DNA of 47,966 nt from an uncultured Collinsella sp. (GCA_900757495.1 CAAENX010000022.1:1-47966); one strand, 5' to 3'; shown: positions 16,692-27,200, numbered from the stretch's first letter. Notes: a model not told the origin generated them from the letters alone. Numbers and translations are program-made.

Positions 16692-16935
16692 GATTTTAAC
16701 TGCGATTGCATTGGCGACGACTGTCGCGGCTGGTGCCTTTGCTGGCTATAATATCGCGACAGACGATGAGCTCCGAGGTCGTTTGCTTCGTGGTGCGCAA
16801 GATATCGTCGATACGTCCAAGAAGAGAATGGATGTTATGACAGAAGATGTTGCCATGCGAACTGCTCAGGTAACGAAGAATCCCAAGATTAATCAAGGTT
16901 GGGTTAGCAGCCAATGGGAAAATGTGGGCTATTAG
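16681..16935 (+). CDS. small membrane-anchored protein downstream of parB
   Basis: Protein of 84 residues that I cannot name. The ATG at 16681 follows AAGGAGACCAAG and overlaps the parB end by 11 bp, so it is translated with parB. Residues 3-22 form one hydrophobic segment (ILTAIALATTVAAGAFAGY), followed by a charged helix with little complexity. The shape (one N-terminal membrane segment plus a short amphipathic tail) resembles YtxH-like proteins, but that is weak. It ends at a strong terminator. Confidence 0.7.
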   Translation: MRNKILTAIALATTVAAGAFAGYNIATDDELRGRLLRGAQDIVDTSKKRMDVMTEDVAMRTAQVTKNPKINQGWVSSQWENVGY

Positions 16936-16964
16936 GTACCTAATAATTACTCAGTAAATTTTGA

Positions 16965-17003
16965 GGGGTCCTTGTCTGATTCACGAGACAAGGACCCCTT
17001 ATT
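16965..17003 (+). terminator. intrinsic terminator of the parAB operon
   Basis: GGGGTCCTTGTCT and AGACAAGGACCCC form a perfect 13-bp stem with an 8-base loop, followed by TTATT. Confidence 0.88.
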
Positions 17004-17080
17004 ATGGCCGTAATAATTGAGACCAGTGGCAGCTGATTCATAATCGTAGCAGCTGATTCAAAATTAAGGTCAATAAATGA

Positions 17081-17117
17081 AACGACCCCGCTTGCATATT
17101 CTGCAACCGGGGTCGTT
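17081..17117 (-). terminator. intrinsic terminator of rlmN
   Basis: AACGACCCCG (17081) and CGGGGTCGTT (17108) form a 10-bp stem. On the minus strand it is followed by TCATTTATT, a modest T-rich tail. The loop is 17 bases. Two copies of GCAGCTGATTCA lie just to the left, at about 17029 and 17049. Confidence 0.65.
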
Positions 17118-17119
17118 CA

Positions 17120-17135
17120 TGTTTCACATGAAACG
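17120..17135. promoter_or_regulatory. degenerate parS-like site
   Basis: TGTTTCACATGAAACG differs from the perfect parS at two positions. It lies next to the rlmN terminator, about 2.2 kb from the three perfect sites. Confidence 0.4.
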
Positions 17136-17153
17136 TTTTGGGGTGCGACTCCC

Positions 17154-18206
17154 CTATGCGTTCTTCTGAACTTTGAAGCGCTGCTTCAGCTGTCCGCAAG
17201 CGGCGTCAATATCGTTACCACGGGAGTTACGGATCGTGGTCTCGATGCCACGGGACTCAAGACGACGCTGAAGATCCTCAACCTTATGAATCGGCGACGG
17301 CTTGAGCGGGCTGCCCTCGATGTCGTTAAGCTGAATGAGGTTAACGTGGCACAGCGTTCCCTCGCAGAAGTCGCAGAGCGCCTGCATCTCGGGATTCGTA
17401 TCGTTGACGCCTTCGATCATGGCATACTCATAGGTCGGGCGGCGGCCAGTCTTCTCGGTGTAGAGCTGAAGCGCTTCGTGAAGGCGAAGCAGCGTGTACT
17501 TCTTAACACCGGGCATGAGCTTATTGCGCGTCGACTGGATGGCGGAATGCAGGGAAACGGCAAGCGTGAATTGCTCGGGGATGTCGGCAAATTTGCGAAT
17601 ACCGGGAATAACGCCGCTGGTAGAGACGGTGAGGTGACGAGCGCCGATACCGATGCCGTCGGGGTCGTTGAGGATTCGCAGCGCCTTGAGAACCTCGTCG
17701 TAGTTGGCAAACGGCTCGCCCTGGCCCATGAAGACAACGCTCGTGGCGCGTTCGCCAAAGTCGTTGGATACATGAAGTACCTGATCGACGATCTCTTGAG
17801 CGGTCAGAGAACGCTTGAGACCGTTGAGACCGGTAGCGCAAAAGGCGCAGCCCATGCCACAGCCTGCCTGGGTGGAAACGCAGACGGAAAGCTTGTTGCG
17901 ACGGGGCATACCGACGGTCTCGACAGAAATGCCGTCGTGGTACTCGAGCAGGTACTTGCGAGAGCCATCTTTGGAAACCTGCTTGGTGAGTTCAGTCGGC
18001 GTGTCAAAGGCGAAAGCCTCTTTAAGCTGCTCGCGGAAAGCCTTGGGAAGGTTGGTCATGTCGTCAAACGAACAAACGTTCTTCTCAAAGACCCATTCGA
18101 TGAGCTGCTTTGCGCGGAAGGCGGGCTGGCCAAGTTCGGCCACGAGCTCGCGAATATCGTTTTGGCTCAAGTCGCGAATGTCCTGAGATTTAGTCCTGGG
18201 ATTCAT
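17154..18206 (-). CDS. rlmN: dual-specificity RNA methyltransferase RlmN
   Basis: Radical SAM enzyme of 350 residues that methylates C2 of A2503 in 23S rRNA and A37 of some tRNAs. The cluster motif CGMGCAFC is intact (CxxxCxxC), and the conserved cysteine of the C-terminal mechanism is present in DAACGQL. The N-terminal part (FRAKQLIEWVF) is the usual tRNA/rRNA-binding domain. ATG at 18206 has AAGG 9 bp upstream. It faces the parAB operon and diverges from ddl. Confidence 0.96.
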   Translation of the reverse strand: MNPRTKSQDIRDLSQNDIRELVAELGQPAFRAKQLIEWVFEKNVCSFDDMTNLPKAFREQLKEAFAFDTPTELTKQVSKDGSRKYLLEYHDGISVETVGMPRRNKLSVCVSTQAGCGMGCAFCATGLNGLKRSLTAQEIVDQVLHVSNDFGERATSVVFMGQGEPFANYDEVLKALRILNDPDGIGIGARHLTVSTSGVIPGIRKFADIPEQFTLAVSLHSAIQSTRNKLMPGVKKYTLLRLHEALQLYTEKTGRRPTYEYAMIEGVNDTNPEMQALCDFCEGTLCHVNLIQLNDIEGSPLKPSPIHKVEDLQRRLESRGIETTIRNSRGNDIDAACGQLKQRFKVQKNA

Positions 18207-18291
18207 GGAAGCCTTTCGATTTTGGGGAAACGTAGAGGGTATCGCTACAATATGGTATCAGCTGCAGAAATTATAGAGGAGGAGTCTGCCC

Positions 18292-19257
18292 ATGCCGGGT
18301 AAAAGCCTAGAGAACATGCACGTAGTGGTCTTGGCGGGCGGTCATTCCGCCGAGCGCGAGATCTCGCTCGATTCGGGAAAGAACGTTGTGGTGGCGCTGA
18401 AGGAAGCCGGCTACACCTCGGTGGAGCTGCTTGACACGGCCGCTGATGACTTTATGGTAACCATGGCGACCGGCGGATTCGATGTGGCATTTATCGCCAT
18501 GCACGGCGCCGGCGGTGAGGATGGCGCCATGCAGGGTGCCATGGAGACCCTGGGTATCCCCTACACGGCCTCGGGCGTGCTTGCCAGCGCCTGCGGTGCC
18601 GACAAGGAGGTCTCTAAGCTCCTGTACGCCAAGGCGGGCATTCCCATTGCCCCCGGCCTCGCGCTCGAGGTGGGCGATAAAGTCGATATCGATCATATCG
18701 TCGAGGTTTGTGGCGAGCGTTGCTTTGTGAAGCCGGCCGTCAACGGTTCCAGCTATGGCATTTCCCTGGTCCATGAGCCCTCCGAGCTGCCCGCGGCAAT
18801 CGCCAAGGCGTTTGAGTATGGCGACAAAGTGCTGGTCGAGAAGTGCATCGAGGGTACCGAGATCACCGTCGGCGTATACGGCGAAGATGACGTGCGCGCC
18901 CTGCCGATTGTCGAGATTCGTAAGCCCGAGGACTGCGAGTTCTACGATCTGGACGTGAAGTATGTCGACCCTACGGATATCCATCGCATTCCGGCGCAGA
19001 TTTCAACCGAGAATTACGCTCGCGCTCAGGAACTTGCCTGTGCCGCTCACAAGGCCCTCGGTTGCCTGGGTATCTCGCGCAGCGACTTTATTGTGAGCGA
19101 GGACGGCCCCGTTATCCTCGAGACCAATACCATTCCCGGCATGACCGATACGTCGCTGTATCCGGATGAGATCCGCCACACCGACGACATGACGTTCCCG
19201 CAGGTCTGTGACAGCCTGATCCGTATGGGCCTTCGTCGAGCGGGCATTGCATGCTAA
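18292..19257 (+). CDS. ddl: D-alanine--D-alanine ligase
   Basis: ATP-grasp enzyme of 321 residues that makes the D-Ala-D-Ala dipeptide for peptidoglycan. Visible are the N-terminal GGHSAEREISL, the GAGGEDGAMQGAMETLGIPYT loop region split over residues about 73-92, DKEVSKLL, and the metal site ETNTIPGMT. The start follows AGAGGAGG. The 3' end overlaps the exonuclease-helicase gene by 7 bp, so the two are one transcript. No altered residue suggests a D-Ala-D-Lac type ligase. Confidence 0.95.
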   Translation: MPGKSLENMHVVVLAGGHSAEREISLDSGKNVVVALKEAGYTSVELLDTAADDFMVTMATGGFDVAFIAMHGAGGEDGAMQGAMETLGIPYTASGVLASACGADKEVSKLLYAKAGIPIAPGLALEVGDKVDIDHIVEVCGERCFVKPAVNGSSYGISLVHEPSELPAAIAKAFEYGDKVLVEKCIEGTEITVGVYGEDDVRALPIVEIRKPEDCEFYDLDVKYVDPTDIHRIPAQISTENYARAQELACAAHKALGCLGISRSDFIVSEDGPVILETNTIPGMTDTSLYPDEIRHTDDMTFPQVCDSLIRMGLRRAGIAC

Positions 19258-22145
19258 TCGAGGACGCGGTTTCGTCAGGAACGCCGCAGTTTGTCATCGA
19301 CTCCTATGCCACGCTTGCCGACCGCGCCAAAACGCAGTCCTTCGGCCTTATCGAGGAAGATGTGATTATCCTCGATACCGAGACCACGGGTCTTTCGGTG
19401 CAGGACAACGAGCTGATCGAGATCTCGGCGGCCCGTCTTTCGGGCCGCGAGGTCATCGACCGCTTCGATACCTTCGTGCATCCCAGGCAGCTGATTCCCG
19501 CCGAGATTACCGAGCTCACGAGCATTACAAATGCCGATGTTGCAGATGCCCCGTCGGCGGTTGAGGCCGTCGCCGCTCTCGCCGATTTTGTCGGTGGCTG
19601 CCCGGTGATCGCACACAACGCCACGTTCGACCGCTCGTTTATCGAGTCGGTCAAAGGCGGCGTCAACGTGAGCGATATTTGGATCGATTCGCTGGCGCTG
19701 TCGCGCATCGCGCTTCCGCGCTTGGCCTCGCACAAGCTGTCTTTTATGGCCGATCTGTTTGGCTGTGACTCGGTGTCACACCGTGCCAATGCCGACGTCG
19801 ACGCCCTGTGTGGCGTATGGCGCGTGTTGCTCGTGGCGCTCACCGACTTGCCCCAGGGCCTCATGGCGCGCCTAGCCGACATGCATCCGGACGTGCCTTG
19901 GTCCTATCGCCCTATCTTCTCGTTCTTGGCAGGGCAGAACCCTGGTTCTATCTTCTCTCTCAGCGCCGCTCGTGCTGACGTTCTCAAGGCCGATCGCGCC
20001 GACGATCGGGTGGACGCCGATGAACTGCCGGTACTCAAGATGCCGAGTCGTGAGGAGATTGAGGCAGACTATGCGCCAGGTGGCCTGGTCAATCGCATGT
20101 ATCCCACCTACGAGCCGCGTGATGAGCAGATCGCGATGGCGCTCGAGGTCCGCGATGCGCTGGTCACGGGCACTCATCGAGTAATTGAGGCAGGCACAGG
20201 CGTCGGCAAATCGATGGCCTATCTGGTGCCTTTTGCCGAGGCAGCACGCCGTAACAACATCACGGTTGGTATTGCGACCAAATCGAACAATCTTGCCGAC
20301 CAGCTCATGTACCATGAGCTGCCAAAACTTGCCGAGCAACTGGACGGTGGTCTGTCGTTTTGCGCTCTCAAGGGGTATGACCACTATCCGTGCCTGCGCA
20401 AGCTTGAGCGCATGAGCCGCGGCCAGGTCGAGATTACCACCAAGCGCGATCCGGCGGATACGCTCACGGCGGTCGCGGTCATTATGGCGTACGTCTGCCA
20501 ATCGGCCGATGGCGACCTCGACTCGCTCGGCATTCGGTGGCGCAGCGTCAACCGCCCCGACTTTACGACGGCCTCGCGCGAGTGTGCTCGTCGCCTCTGC
20601 CCGTTTTTCCCTGATAAATGTTTGGTCCACGGTGCTCGCCGTCGTGCGGCGCATGCCGATGTGGTGGTCACCAACCATTCCCTGCTGTTCCGTAACGTCG
20701 CGGCCGAGGGCAGGATTTTGCCTCCGATTCGTCATTGGGTAATCGACGAGGCCCATTCCATCGAGCGCGAGGCGCGCCGTCAGTGGGCGCGCGTGGTGTC
20801 GGCGGACGAATCACGCGTCCTGTTCGAGCGCCTGGGTGGCTCGAGCACCGGCGCACTAAGCCAGGTTTCCCGTGATTTGGCAACCTCCGAGGGCTCTACG
20901 CTCTATCTGGGCCTTACTGCCAAGGCGACGTCGACGGTTGCCCGCGCGAGCATGGCAATCGCCGACGTGTTCGATGGCGTTCGCGAGCTCGGCCGCCGTG
21001 CGCGTGGGGGTTATGACAATGCCAATCTATGGATTGGCCCCGAGCTGCGCGAATCTGACGACTGGCATGATTTCTTACAGTCGGCCTACGCTGCCATCGA
21101 CGCATTGGAACAAGCTGACAAGAGCGTCGACGCGCTGGTGCAAGCCGTCGCCGTCGACAAGCCCGAGGTTGTTGTCGACCTGGGTGATATCTCGCGCCGC
21201 CTGCACGAGCTGGCCGAGAACCTCAAACTCATCATTGATGGCACCGATGAACACTACGTGTATTCGCTGCAGGTCAATCGCAGGCTGCGTGCCGGCGGAG
21301 AGTCAATGACCGCGGAGCGCATCGACATTGGCGAGGCCTTGGCAACCGAGTGGCTGCCCGAGGTTCACACGGCTATCTTTGCCTCAGCGACCATGACGGT
21401 GTCCAAAAGCTTTGAGCACTTCAACCATGCTGTCGGGCTTGATCGCATCGGTGCTTCAACGTCGTCATCGCTGCACTTGGACTCGAGCTACGACTTCGAT
21501 TCGAATATGGCCGTGGTTGTGGCTGGGGATATTCCCGATCCACGCGACCGCGAAGGCTATCTTTCGGCGCTCGAGCGTGTGCTGGTCGACGCTCATCTTG
21601 CCATGGGCGGCTCGGTGCTCACGCTGTTCACCAACAGGCGTGATATGGAGGAGCTGTACGCTCGCGTCGAGCCCAAGATGGCCCGTGCGGGTCTGGAGCT
21701 CAACTGCCAGCAGCGCAACTCATCTCCTCGTCGCCTGCGCGACCGGTTTATCAACGAACCGACCTCGTCGCTTTTTGCGCTCAAGGCCTTCTGGGAGGGG
21801 TTTGATGCCAGCGGCGAGACGCTGCGCTGCGTCATCATTCCCAAGTTGCCGTTCTCAAGCCCCACGGACCCGCTCTCGTGCGAGCGCAACCTGCGCGAAG
21901 ACCGCGCATGGGCGCGCTATTCGCTGCCCGAGGCGGTGCTCGAGGTTAAGCAGGCCGCAGGGCGTTTGATTCGCTCGTCGACCGATAGCGGTGTGCTGAT
22001 CTTGGCGGATCCTCGCCTGGTGACGAAGGGCTATGGCAAGAAGTTCTTAACGTCGCTGCCCACGAGCTCCTACCAGCGCATCGAATCGGCGCAGATCGGG
22101 CACTATCTACAGCTGTGGCGTGCACGCCACGAGCGGCGGCGCTAA
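19251..22145 (+). CDS. dinG: DnaQ-type exonuclease fused to DinG-type helicase
   Basis: Fusion of 964 residues. The N-terminal 3'-5' exonuclease has ExoI DTETTG (42-47), ExoII HNATFD (122-127) and the HRANADVDAL ExoIII region. The superfamily 2 helicase follows: Walker A AGTGVGKS, four cysteines in the CARRLCPFFPDKC region and upstream that can hold an Fe-S cluster, the DEAH box, and motif VI QAAGRLIRS. DinG helicases unwind R-loops and forked DNA, and the exonuclease fusion occurs in B. subtilis DinG. The gene overlaps ddl and converges, end to end, with the WYL regulators. Confidence 0.92.
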   Translation: MLIEDAVSSGTPQFVIDSYATLADRAKTQSFGLIEEDVIILDTETTGLSVQDNELIEISAARLSGREVIDRFDTFVHPRQLIPAEITELTSITNADVADAPSAVEAVAALADFVGGCPVIAHNATFDRSFIESVKGGVNVSDIWIDSLALSRIALPRLASHKLSFMADLFGCDSVSHRANADVDALCGVWRVLLVALTDLPQGLMARLADMHPDVPWSYRPIFSFLAGQNPGSIFSLSAARADVLKADRADDRVDADELPVLKMPSREEIEADYAPGGLVNRMYPTYEPRDEQIAMALEVRDALVTGTHRVIEAGTGVGKSMAYLVPFAEAARRNNITVGIATKSNNLADQLMYHELPKLAEQLDGGLSFCALKGYDHYPCLRKLERMSRGQVEITTKRDPADTLTAVAVIMAYVCQSADGDLDSLGIRWRSVNRPDFTTASRECARRLCPFFPDKCLVHGARRRAAHADVVVTNHSLLFRNVAAEGRILPPIRHWVIDEAHSIEREARRQWARVVSADESRVLFERLGGSSTGALSQVSRDLATSEGSTLYLGLTAKATSTVARASMAIADVFDGVRELGRRARGGYDNANLWIGPELRESDDWHDFLQSAYAAIDALEQADKSVDALVQAVAVDKPEVVVDLGDISRRLHELAENLKLIIDGTDEHYVYSLQVNRRLRAGGESMTAERIDIGEALATEWLPEVHTAIFASATMTVSKSFEHFNHAVGLDRIGASTSSSLHLDSSYDFDSNMAVVVAGDIPDPRDREGYLSALERVLVDAHLAMGGSVLTLFTNRRDMEELYARVEPKMARAGLELNCQQRNSSPRRLRDRFINEPTSSLFALKAFWEGFDASGETLRCVIIPKLPFSSPTDPLSCERNLREDRAWARYSLPEAVLEVKQAAGRLIRSSTDSGVLILADPRLVTKGYGKKFLTSLPTSSYQRIESAQIGHYLQLWRARHERRR

Positions 22146-23059
22146 AGCGGACAGACGAGGGTTTTTGCCATATCGCACAGACGCTTTGACAGGGCGGGGT
22201 CATCCAAGATGAGGATGGCTCCGCCCGCTGCGATTATCTGGCTCAGCAGCCAACGCTCGGAGCCGTAATGTACGGTTACCGTTGCCATGTCTGTCCCGCT
22301 GTGCTCGATGAGGGTGATGCCGGCCCAGTCCAGATGCTCCGCCATATCGAATGGCATCAAGAGCTTTGCGCTACGCTGCGTCCGGGCAAGGGAATCGTGG
22401 AGGGATGCAACGTCCGGTACGTGAGGCACGACGGAGTCTTCCGTCAAGGCGAGTCCCTCGATTTTATCCATGCGATAGGTGCGCTGCTCATCGACCGCGA
22501 TGTCCCAGGCAATCAGATATGTTTGGTCGCCGTTTGCTGTAATGCGCAAGGGGTCGACCAGACGCTCGCGTGGCCGCGCATCGTCCATCGAGCGATACGA
22601 GATACGACAGCGAACGCCGTCCTGAATGGCGCAGCTCAGCTGCTGCCAGTGCGACCCGTGGTTGACGGTGTCAAAGACGTGCTGGTTATAGCCGAGCTCT
22701 TCGGGTAGAAGAGCGTGTCGAATCCGAGCTGCCGTCTGCGGCTCGATCCCCAACGATTCAAGTTCGTGGTTGAGCACAGCGCCCTCGGCGGTACTCAAGC
22801 GCAGCGGTAGCACACGTCCGGCGTCACCGGTGAGGATCACACGCTCGCCGTGGCATTCGCAGATGATGCGCGCACCCGATTCTCGGTCCGCGAGCGTCGA
22901 GACGATCTCGAGAATCTCGTCGAGCGACACTCCCGTGATGTCAAAGCGACTGCAAATCTCAGTTCGTGTCATGCCGCTCTCGCCGGCGGCGTAGAGGGCC
23001 TCAATGATGTCGATGGCGCGCGAGAGTCTCTGCTCGCTGGTGAGTTTACGCACGGGCAT
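22142..23059 (-). CDS. WYL-domain transcription regulator (PafC-like)
   Basis: Protein of 305 residues with an N-terminal helix-turn-helix (LSRAIDIIEALYAAGESGMTRTEI region, split) and a central WYL domain from about residue 130 to 200 (CRISYRSMDDARPRERLVDPLRI...TYLIAWD). It is the second of two tandem WYL genes, the arrangement of PafB-PafC, a heterodimeric activator of DNA-damage genes in actinobacteria. I place the start at ATG 23059; an upstream TTG at 23080 is possible. It overlaps the first WYL gene by 14 bp and the helicase gene, convergently, by 4 bp. The PafC label is by analogy. Confidence 0.8.
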   Translation of the reverse strand: MPVRKLTSEQRLSRAIDIIEALYAAGESGMTRTEICSRFDITGVSLDEILEIVSTLADRESGARIICECHGERVILTGDAGRVLPLRLSTAEGAVLNHELESLGIEPQTAARIRHALLPEELGYNQHVFDTVNHGSHWQQLSCAIQDGVRCRISYRSMDDARPRERLVDPLRITANGDQTYLIAWDIAVDEQRTYRMDKIEGLALTEDSVVPHVPDVASLHDSLARTQRSAKLLMPFDMAEHLDWAGITLIEHSGTDMATVTVHYGSERWLLSQIIAAGGAILILDDPALSKRLCDMAKTLVCPL

Positions 23060-24068
23060 ACTCGTGCACCGTCCTTTCAATGAGGTGGTTCCACGCCTGC
23101 TTGAGCGATTTGGGGGCCATGGGCCTCATGCCGTCCATAGCGTGGGCCATGCAAAATGAGGCGGCGGCTTCAAGGTCGCGCACGTCAACGGTCCAGGTCC
23201 ATCCCGCATCGGTGTGTGCGAGCTCACCTCGCCCGCGCGTGAGGCCGTTGATCATATCGATCTGCGCCTGCGGGGCGAACGAGAACGTGGCTGCAACGGG
23301 CGGTCGGTCGGCAAAATCGAATTCAAAGAACAGGTAGTCGTTGAGGTTGAAGTCCGCAGGGATGGTGTAGGCCTTCGAAGGACGCCAAGCGCGAACGATA
23401 CGGTCGCAGCGGAATGTCCTGATGTCGTCGGTGGCATTGTCGAGGCCGCAGAAGTACGCCACGCCCTCGCGCTCGAACATGCCGTAGACGCAGACGGTAC
23501 GCTCTTTTTGCCCACCGCGTCCGTTCTGATATAAAAATCGCAGCGCGCATCGCTCGGCAAAGGCGCTCCATACCGCATCGACGGTGGGAGAGCGGCGGAT
23601 CGGTGCTTCGTCCACCGCAGATATGCCGGTGAGGTAGGCAATTTTGGAGCGAATGTCGGCAAGCGGCGCGGCAAAGGTGGAAGAGCCGGCCGCTATTGTC
23701 TGGTCGATAGCGTTGAGCAGGATATCGGCGTCGTCTGCGGTGATGAGGCCGCCTGCCGCAAACGTGTGCTCGCGGTCGATTGTCCACGAGCTTTCCTCGG
23801 TCTCCTGCGCACCGGCGGGGCGAACCTCCTTGATTAAGATGCCACGCTCGAGCAGTTTGTCACGATCGCGCCGAAACTTGCGCTTATCCGAGTCGATGTT
23901 GCCCGAGCCATATCCCAGGTCAGAATCCAAGACGATCTGCTCGGTCGTCAGCGGTTCGGGGGAGCTGTTGAGCACAAAGAAAAGATTGAGGATGCGCTGG
24001 GCCGTTTTATCGAAACTGGGCTCCGAATTCCCCTTTTTAATTGTCGCGGTCGCGTCGCTTGCCGTCAT
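23046..24068 (-). CDS. WYL-domain transcription regulator (PafB-like)
   Basis: First gene of the tandem WYL pair (340 residues). The N terminus (AQRILNLFFVLNSSPEPLTTEQI) is a winged helix, and the WYL domain spans about residues 170-240 (LRFLYQNGRGGQKERTVCVYGMF...YFCGLD). The ATG at 24068 has GAGGA upstream. WYL domains sense single-stranded nucleic acids in known PafBC proteins. The neighbour is a repair helicase, which fits a DNA-damage role but does not prove it. Confidence 0.8.
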   Translation of the reverse strand: MTASDATATIKKGNSEPSFDKTAQRILNLFFVLNSSPEPLTTEQIVLDSDLGYGSGNIDSDKRKFRRDRDKLLERGILIKEVRPAGAQETEESSWTIDREHTFAAGGLITADDADILLNAIDQTIAAGSSTFAAPLADIRSKIAYLTGISAVDEAPIRRSPTVDAVWSAFAERCALRFLYQNGRGGQKERTVCVYGMFEREGVAYFCGLDNATDDIRTFRCDRIVRAWRPSKAYTIPADFNLNDYLFFEFDFADRPPVAATFSFAPQAQIDMINGLTRGRGELAHTDAGWTWTVDVRDLEAAASFCMAHAMDGMRPMAPKSLKQAWNHLIERTVHEYARA

Positions 24069-24266
24069 AGAGTCCTCGCATGAGAAGGTGGTTTGCTGCC
24101 ATGATTTTAGTCCGATATGGAGATTAGGCTATATCCTTGTCCGCTCGGGGCGTTAAGATGGCCCGAATTCGGTCGTTTGCGCTCGCTCGGGGTATACTTT
24201 CGACTATATACGGTTCTAATGTGCATGCATTGGGCCTATTTGTCGGATTATGGATGTGGAGCGCAC

Positions 24267-27200
24267 ATGGCGAACACCCAGAACTATATTAACCACCTGC
24301 TGCAGAACACCGGCATCACGCCGGCATGCAGCGAAGAAGAGCGCTTGGCTGCCGAGGATATCGCTCAGATCTTCCGCAACCACGGCTTTGATCCCGAGGT
24401 TCAGGAGTTCAATGCCCCGGCGCCCAGCAGGTTGGCATTTGCCGTTACCGGTATTCTTGCGTTTGCCGGCGCCCTGCTGATGGGCATCGGCGGCGGCATC
24501 GGCTTGGTCGGCACCTTGCTGGCCATTGTCGGCGCCGTTCTTTACGTGCTCGAGCGCACGGGCCACCCCGTGGTTTCACGCCTGGGCAAGACGGGCGTGA
24601 GCCAAAATGTCATCGCCTACCACAAGGCCTCGGGCCCGCTCGCGTCTCCGCGCAACCGCCCGGTGGTCGTTGTCGCACACTACGACTCTCCCCGTGCCGA
24701 GCTGCTCGCCCGCGTGCCCTATGCTTCGTATCGTGCGCTCATCGCCAAGCTGTTGCCCGTTGCCACGGTTGCCCCTGCTGCCGTTGCCATCTTGCGTATC
24801 CTGCCGCTCCCCGGCGCGCTCAAGGTTCTGCTGTGGATTGTCGCGATCCTCGCTTCCCTCGTTGCGCTCGCCAACGCGGCAAACATCATTTCTAACCGCT
24901 ACATTCTTCCCTATACGTCCGGCGCGGTGTGCAACAAGTCTTCTGTCGCCGCTATGCTCGGCGTTATGGACAACGTTGCTCCCTTCCAGGGCGAAAACGA
25001 GTTTCCCGACGATGTTCCGTTCGATACCTATTTTGGGGAGCAGAAGCGTCGTGCCGAGGAGATGGCGCGCGCAGCAGCGGAGTATGCCGCGGCCCAACAG
25101 CAAAACGACTACGGCAACACCATCGAGTATGAAGAGCCTACCTACGCCGAGGATGAGTTCGGTCAGCCGATTGCTCCCGACGCTCAGGCCGAGCCCGAAC
25201 AGGGTGAGGATTTCGACGAGCAGATCGAGGGCTTTGAGGGTGCGTCTGCCGACGAGACGCTGATTGGCGCCATCGTGCCCGAGGATCAGAATCAGGCTGT
25301 CCAGGCCGAAGAGTTCAATGACGAGGTTTCCGCTGCCGAGCCGGCGGAGGAGCCTGTCGCGGCCGACCCCGAGTCCAAGCTCTATCGCAATGCCGCCGGC
25401 AACATCCGCTTTGGTTCGGATGCCATCCGTGCGCTCGGGATGCTTCCCGAGTCGTGCACGCTCGATTACGAGGAGGGCGAGGAGCCGACGTTTGAGCCCG
25501 AGCCTGTCCCCGTCGTGACTGCACCTGCGCCCGCCGTCACCGTGGATGATGAGTCTGCCGCGGTTACCGCTGCCGTTGCCGAGCTCGAGGCGGTGTCCGC
25601 GATCGATCCCGCGGCAGGACTGGACATTTTGGCCCCCGCCGCGCCGGCGCAAGACGTTGCGGACGAGTCTGACGACGATTACGTTGAACAGCCGAGGCGC
25701 GTGTCTTACGAGAGCGATACTGATTTCTCGGCCGAGATTCCCGCGGCAACGCCCCATGCCGATATTGCATCCGCGTTCTCTTCGATTGGCACCAGTGCTT
25801 CTAACTTCTTTAAGGGTGCGCTTGCAAAGGGCAAGAAATTTGTCGACGATTTCGAGGAGAAGCGCGCTGCCGCACGCGAGGCTGCCGAGCAGGAGGCTAT
25901 CGCTCAGCAGCAGGCCGCCGAGGCCGAGCGTGAGCGTGCGGCACAGGAGTTCGAGCAGAGCGAGGCCGAGCAGCCGGAGCCTGTCGATGTCGCCGACGCC
26001 ACGACGTCCTTCGAGGCTTCGCAGCCGACATCCGCTGACGTTGCCAAGGCTACGACATCCTTTGAAGCGCAGCGTCCGGTCGATAACACCATGTCATTTG
26101 ATGCCACGATGACGTTTGAGAAGCAGGGCACCGCAATTGCCGAGCCCCTTCCCACCTCCGATGATGCCCAGGACGCCGCCGATGATTCGGTTGTCTACGA
26201 GGCCGATTCCGTTGAGGCCAGCGCGCCCGAGCAGGTCGAGGTTCCTGCTATGGAGCAGGAGTCCCCTGCGATTGACGAGGCTCCCAAGACGGATGAGTCC
26301 AGGCCTTATTCTACGCAGATCTTTACCATGCCCGCGCCGAGCGACCCCGGTGCCACGGTGGCCAATGTCGCTCCCACGCAGGACGAGACGGTTGACTCCC
26401 TCATGGCGCAGATTTCGTCTCAGGTGTCTCCGCGCCAGCAAATGAATATCCCCGATCCGGCCTCCGCGCCCGCGCCCTCTTCGTCGCCGCTTGCCTCGGT
26501 CCCCGATCCGTCGCTGCCTTCGATGCAACAGTCCAACGTCGCGTCCCGCACGTCGCTGTTCGATCTTCCCGATCCTTCGGCACAGACAAATGATCCCTTT
26601 GCGACGGCGCAGGGCCCCGAGCCCACATCGGCACCGGTCGCGACCCCCATGCCCATCTCCTCGGGCGCACAGCCGCTCGAGACCATCTCGGCTCCTGCTT
26701 CGATGGGCGCCAAGCCGCAGAAGCGTGGCCTGGGTGGCTTGTTCGGTCGCAAAAAGAAGAACGAGCAGGACAGCATGAGCGACTGGCTGGGCGTCGAGGA
26801 CGATTACGATGCCAAGAAGTCTGGCCGCGGCATTGGCTCGTGGGATAACTTCGAGGATGACGACGACGGTTGGAAGGGCGGCGCCACTTCCTCCGATGGT
26901 GCTTCTGCCGAGGATATGCTCTCGGCCGTTGCCTCCATGGGTGACGATGAGCTGCTCGGCCACGATATCTGGTTCGTCGCAACGGGCGCGTCCGATTGCG
27001 ACGGCGCCGGCATGAGGGCGTTTTTGGCCTCGCATCGTGACAAGCTCCGCGGCGTGTTCTTCATCAACCTCGAGTCTATCGGTGCCGGCAGGCTTTCGGT
27101 GGTAACGGTCGAGGGCGAACAACAGCTGTTTAAGGGCGATCGCCGCATCATGAATCTTGTCAGCAAGGTGTGTAAGTCGTTCCACGTCGATTGCGGAGCG

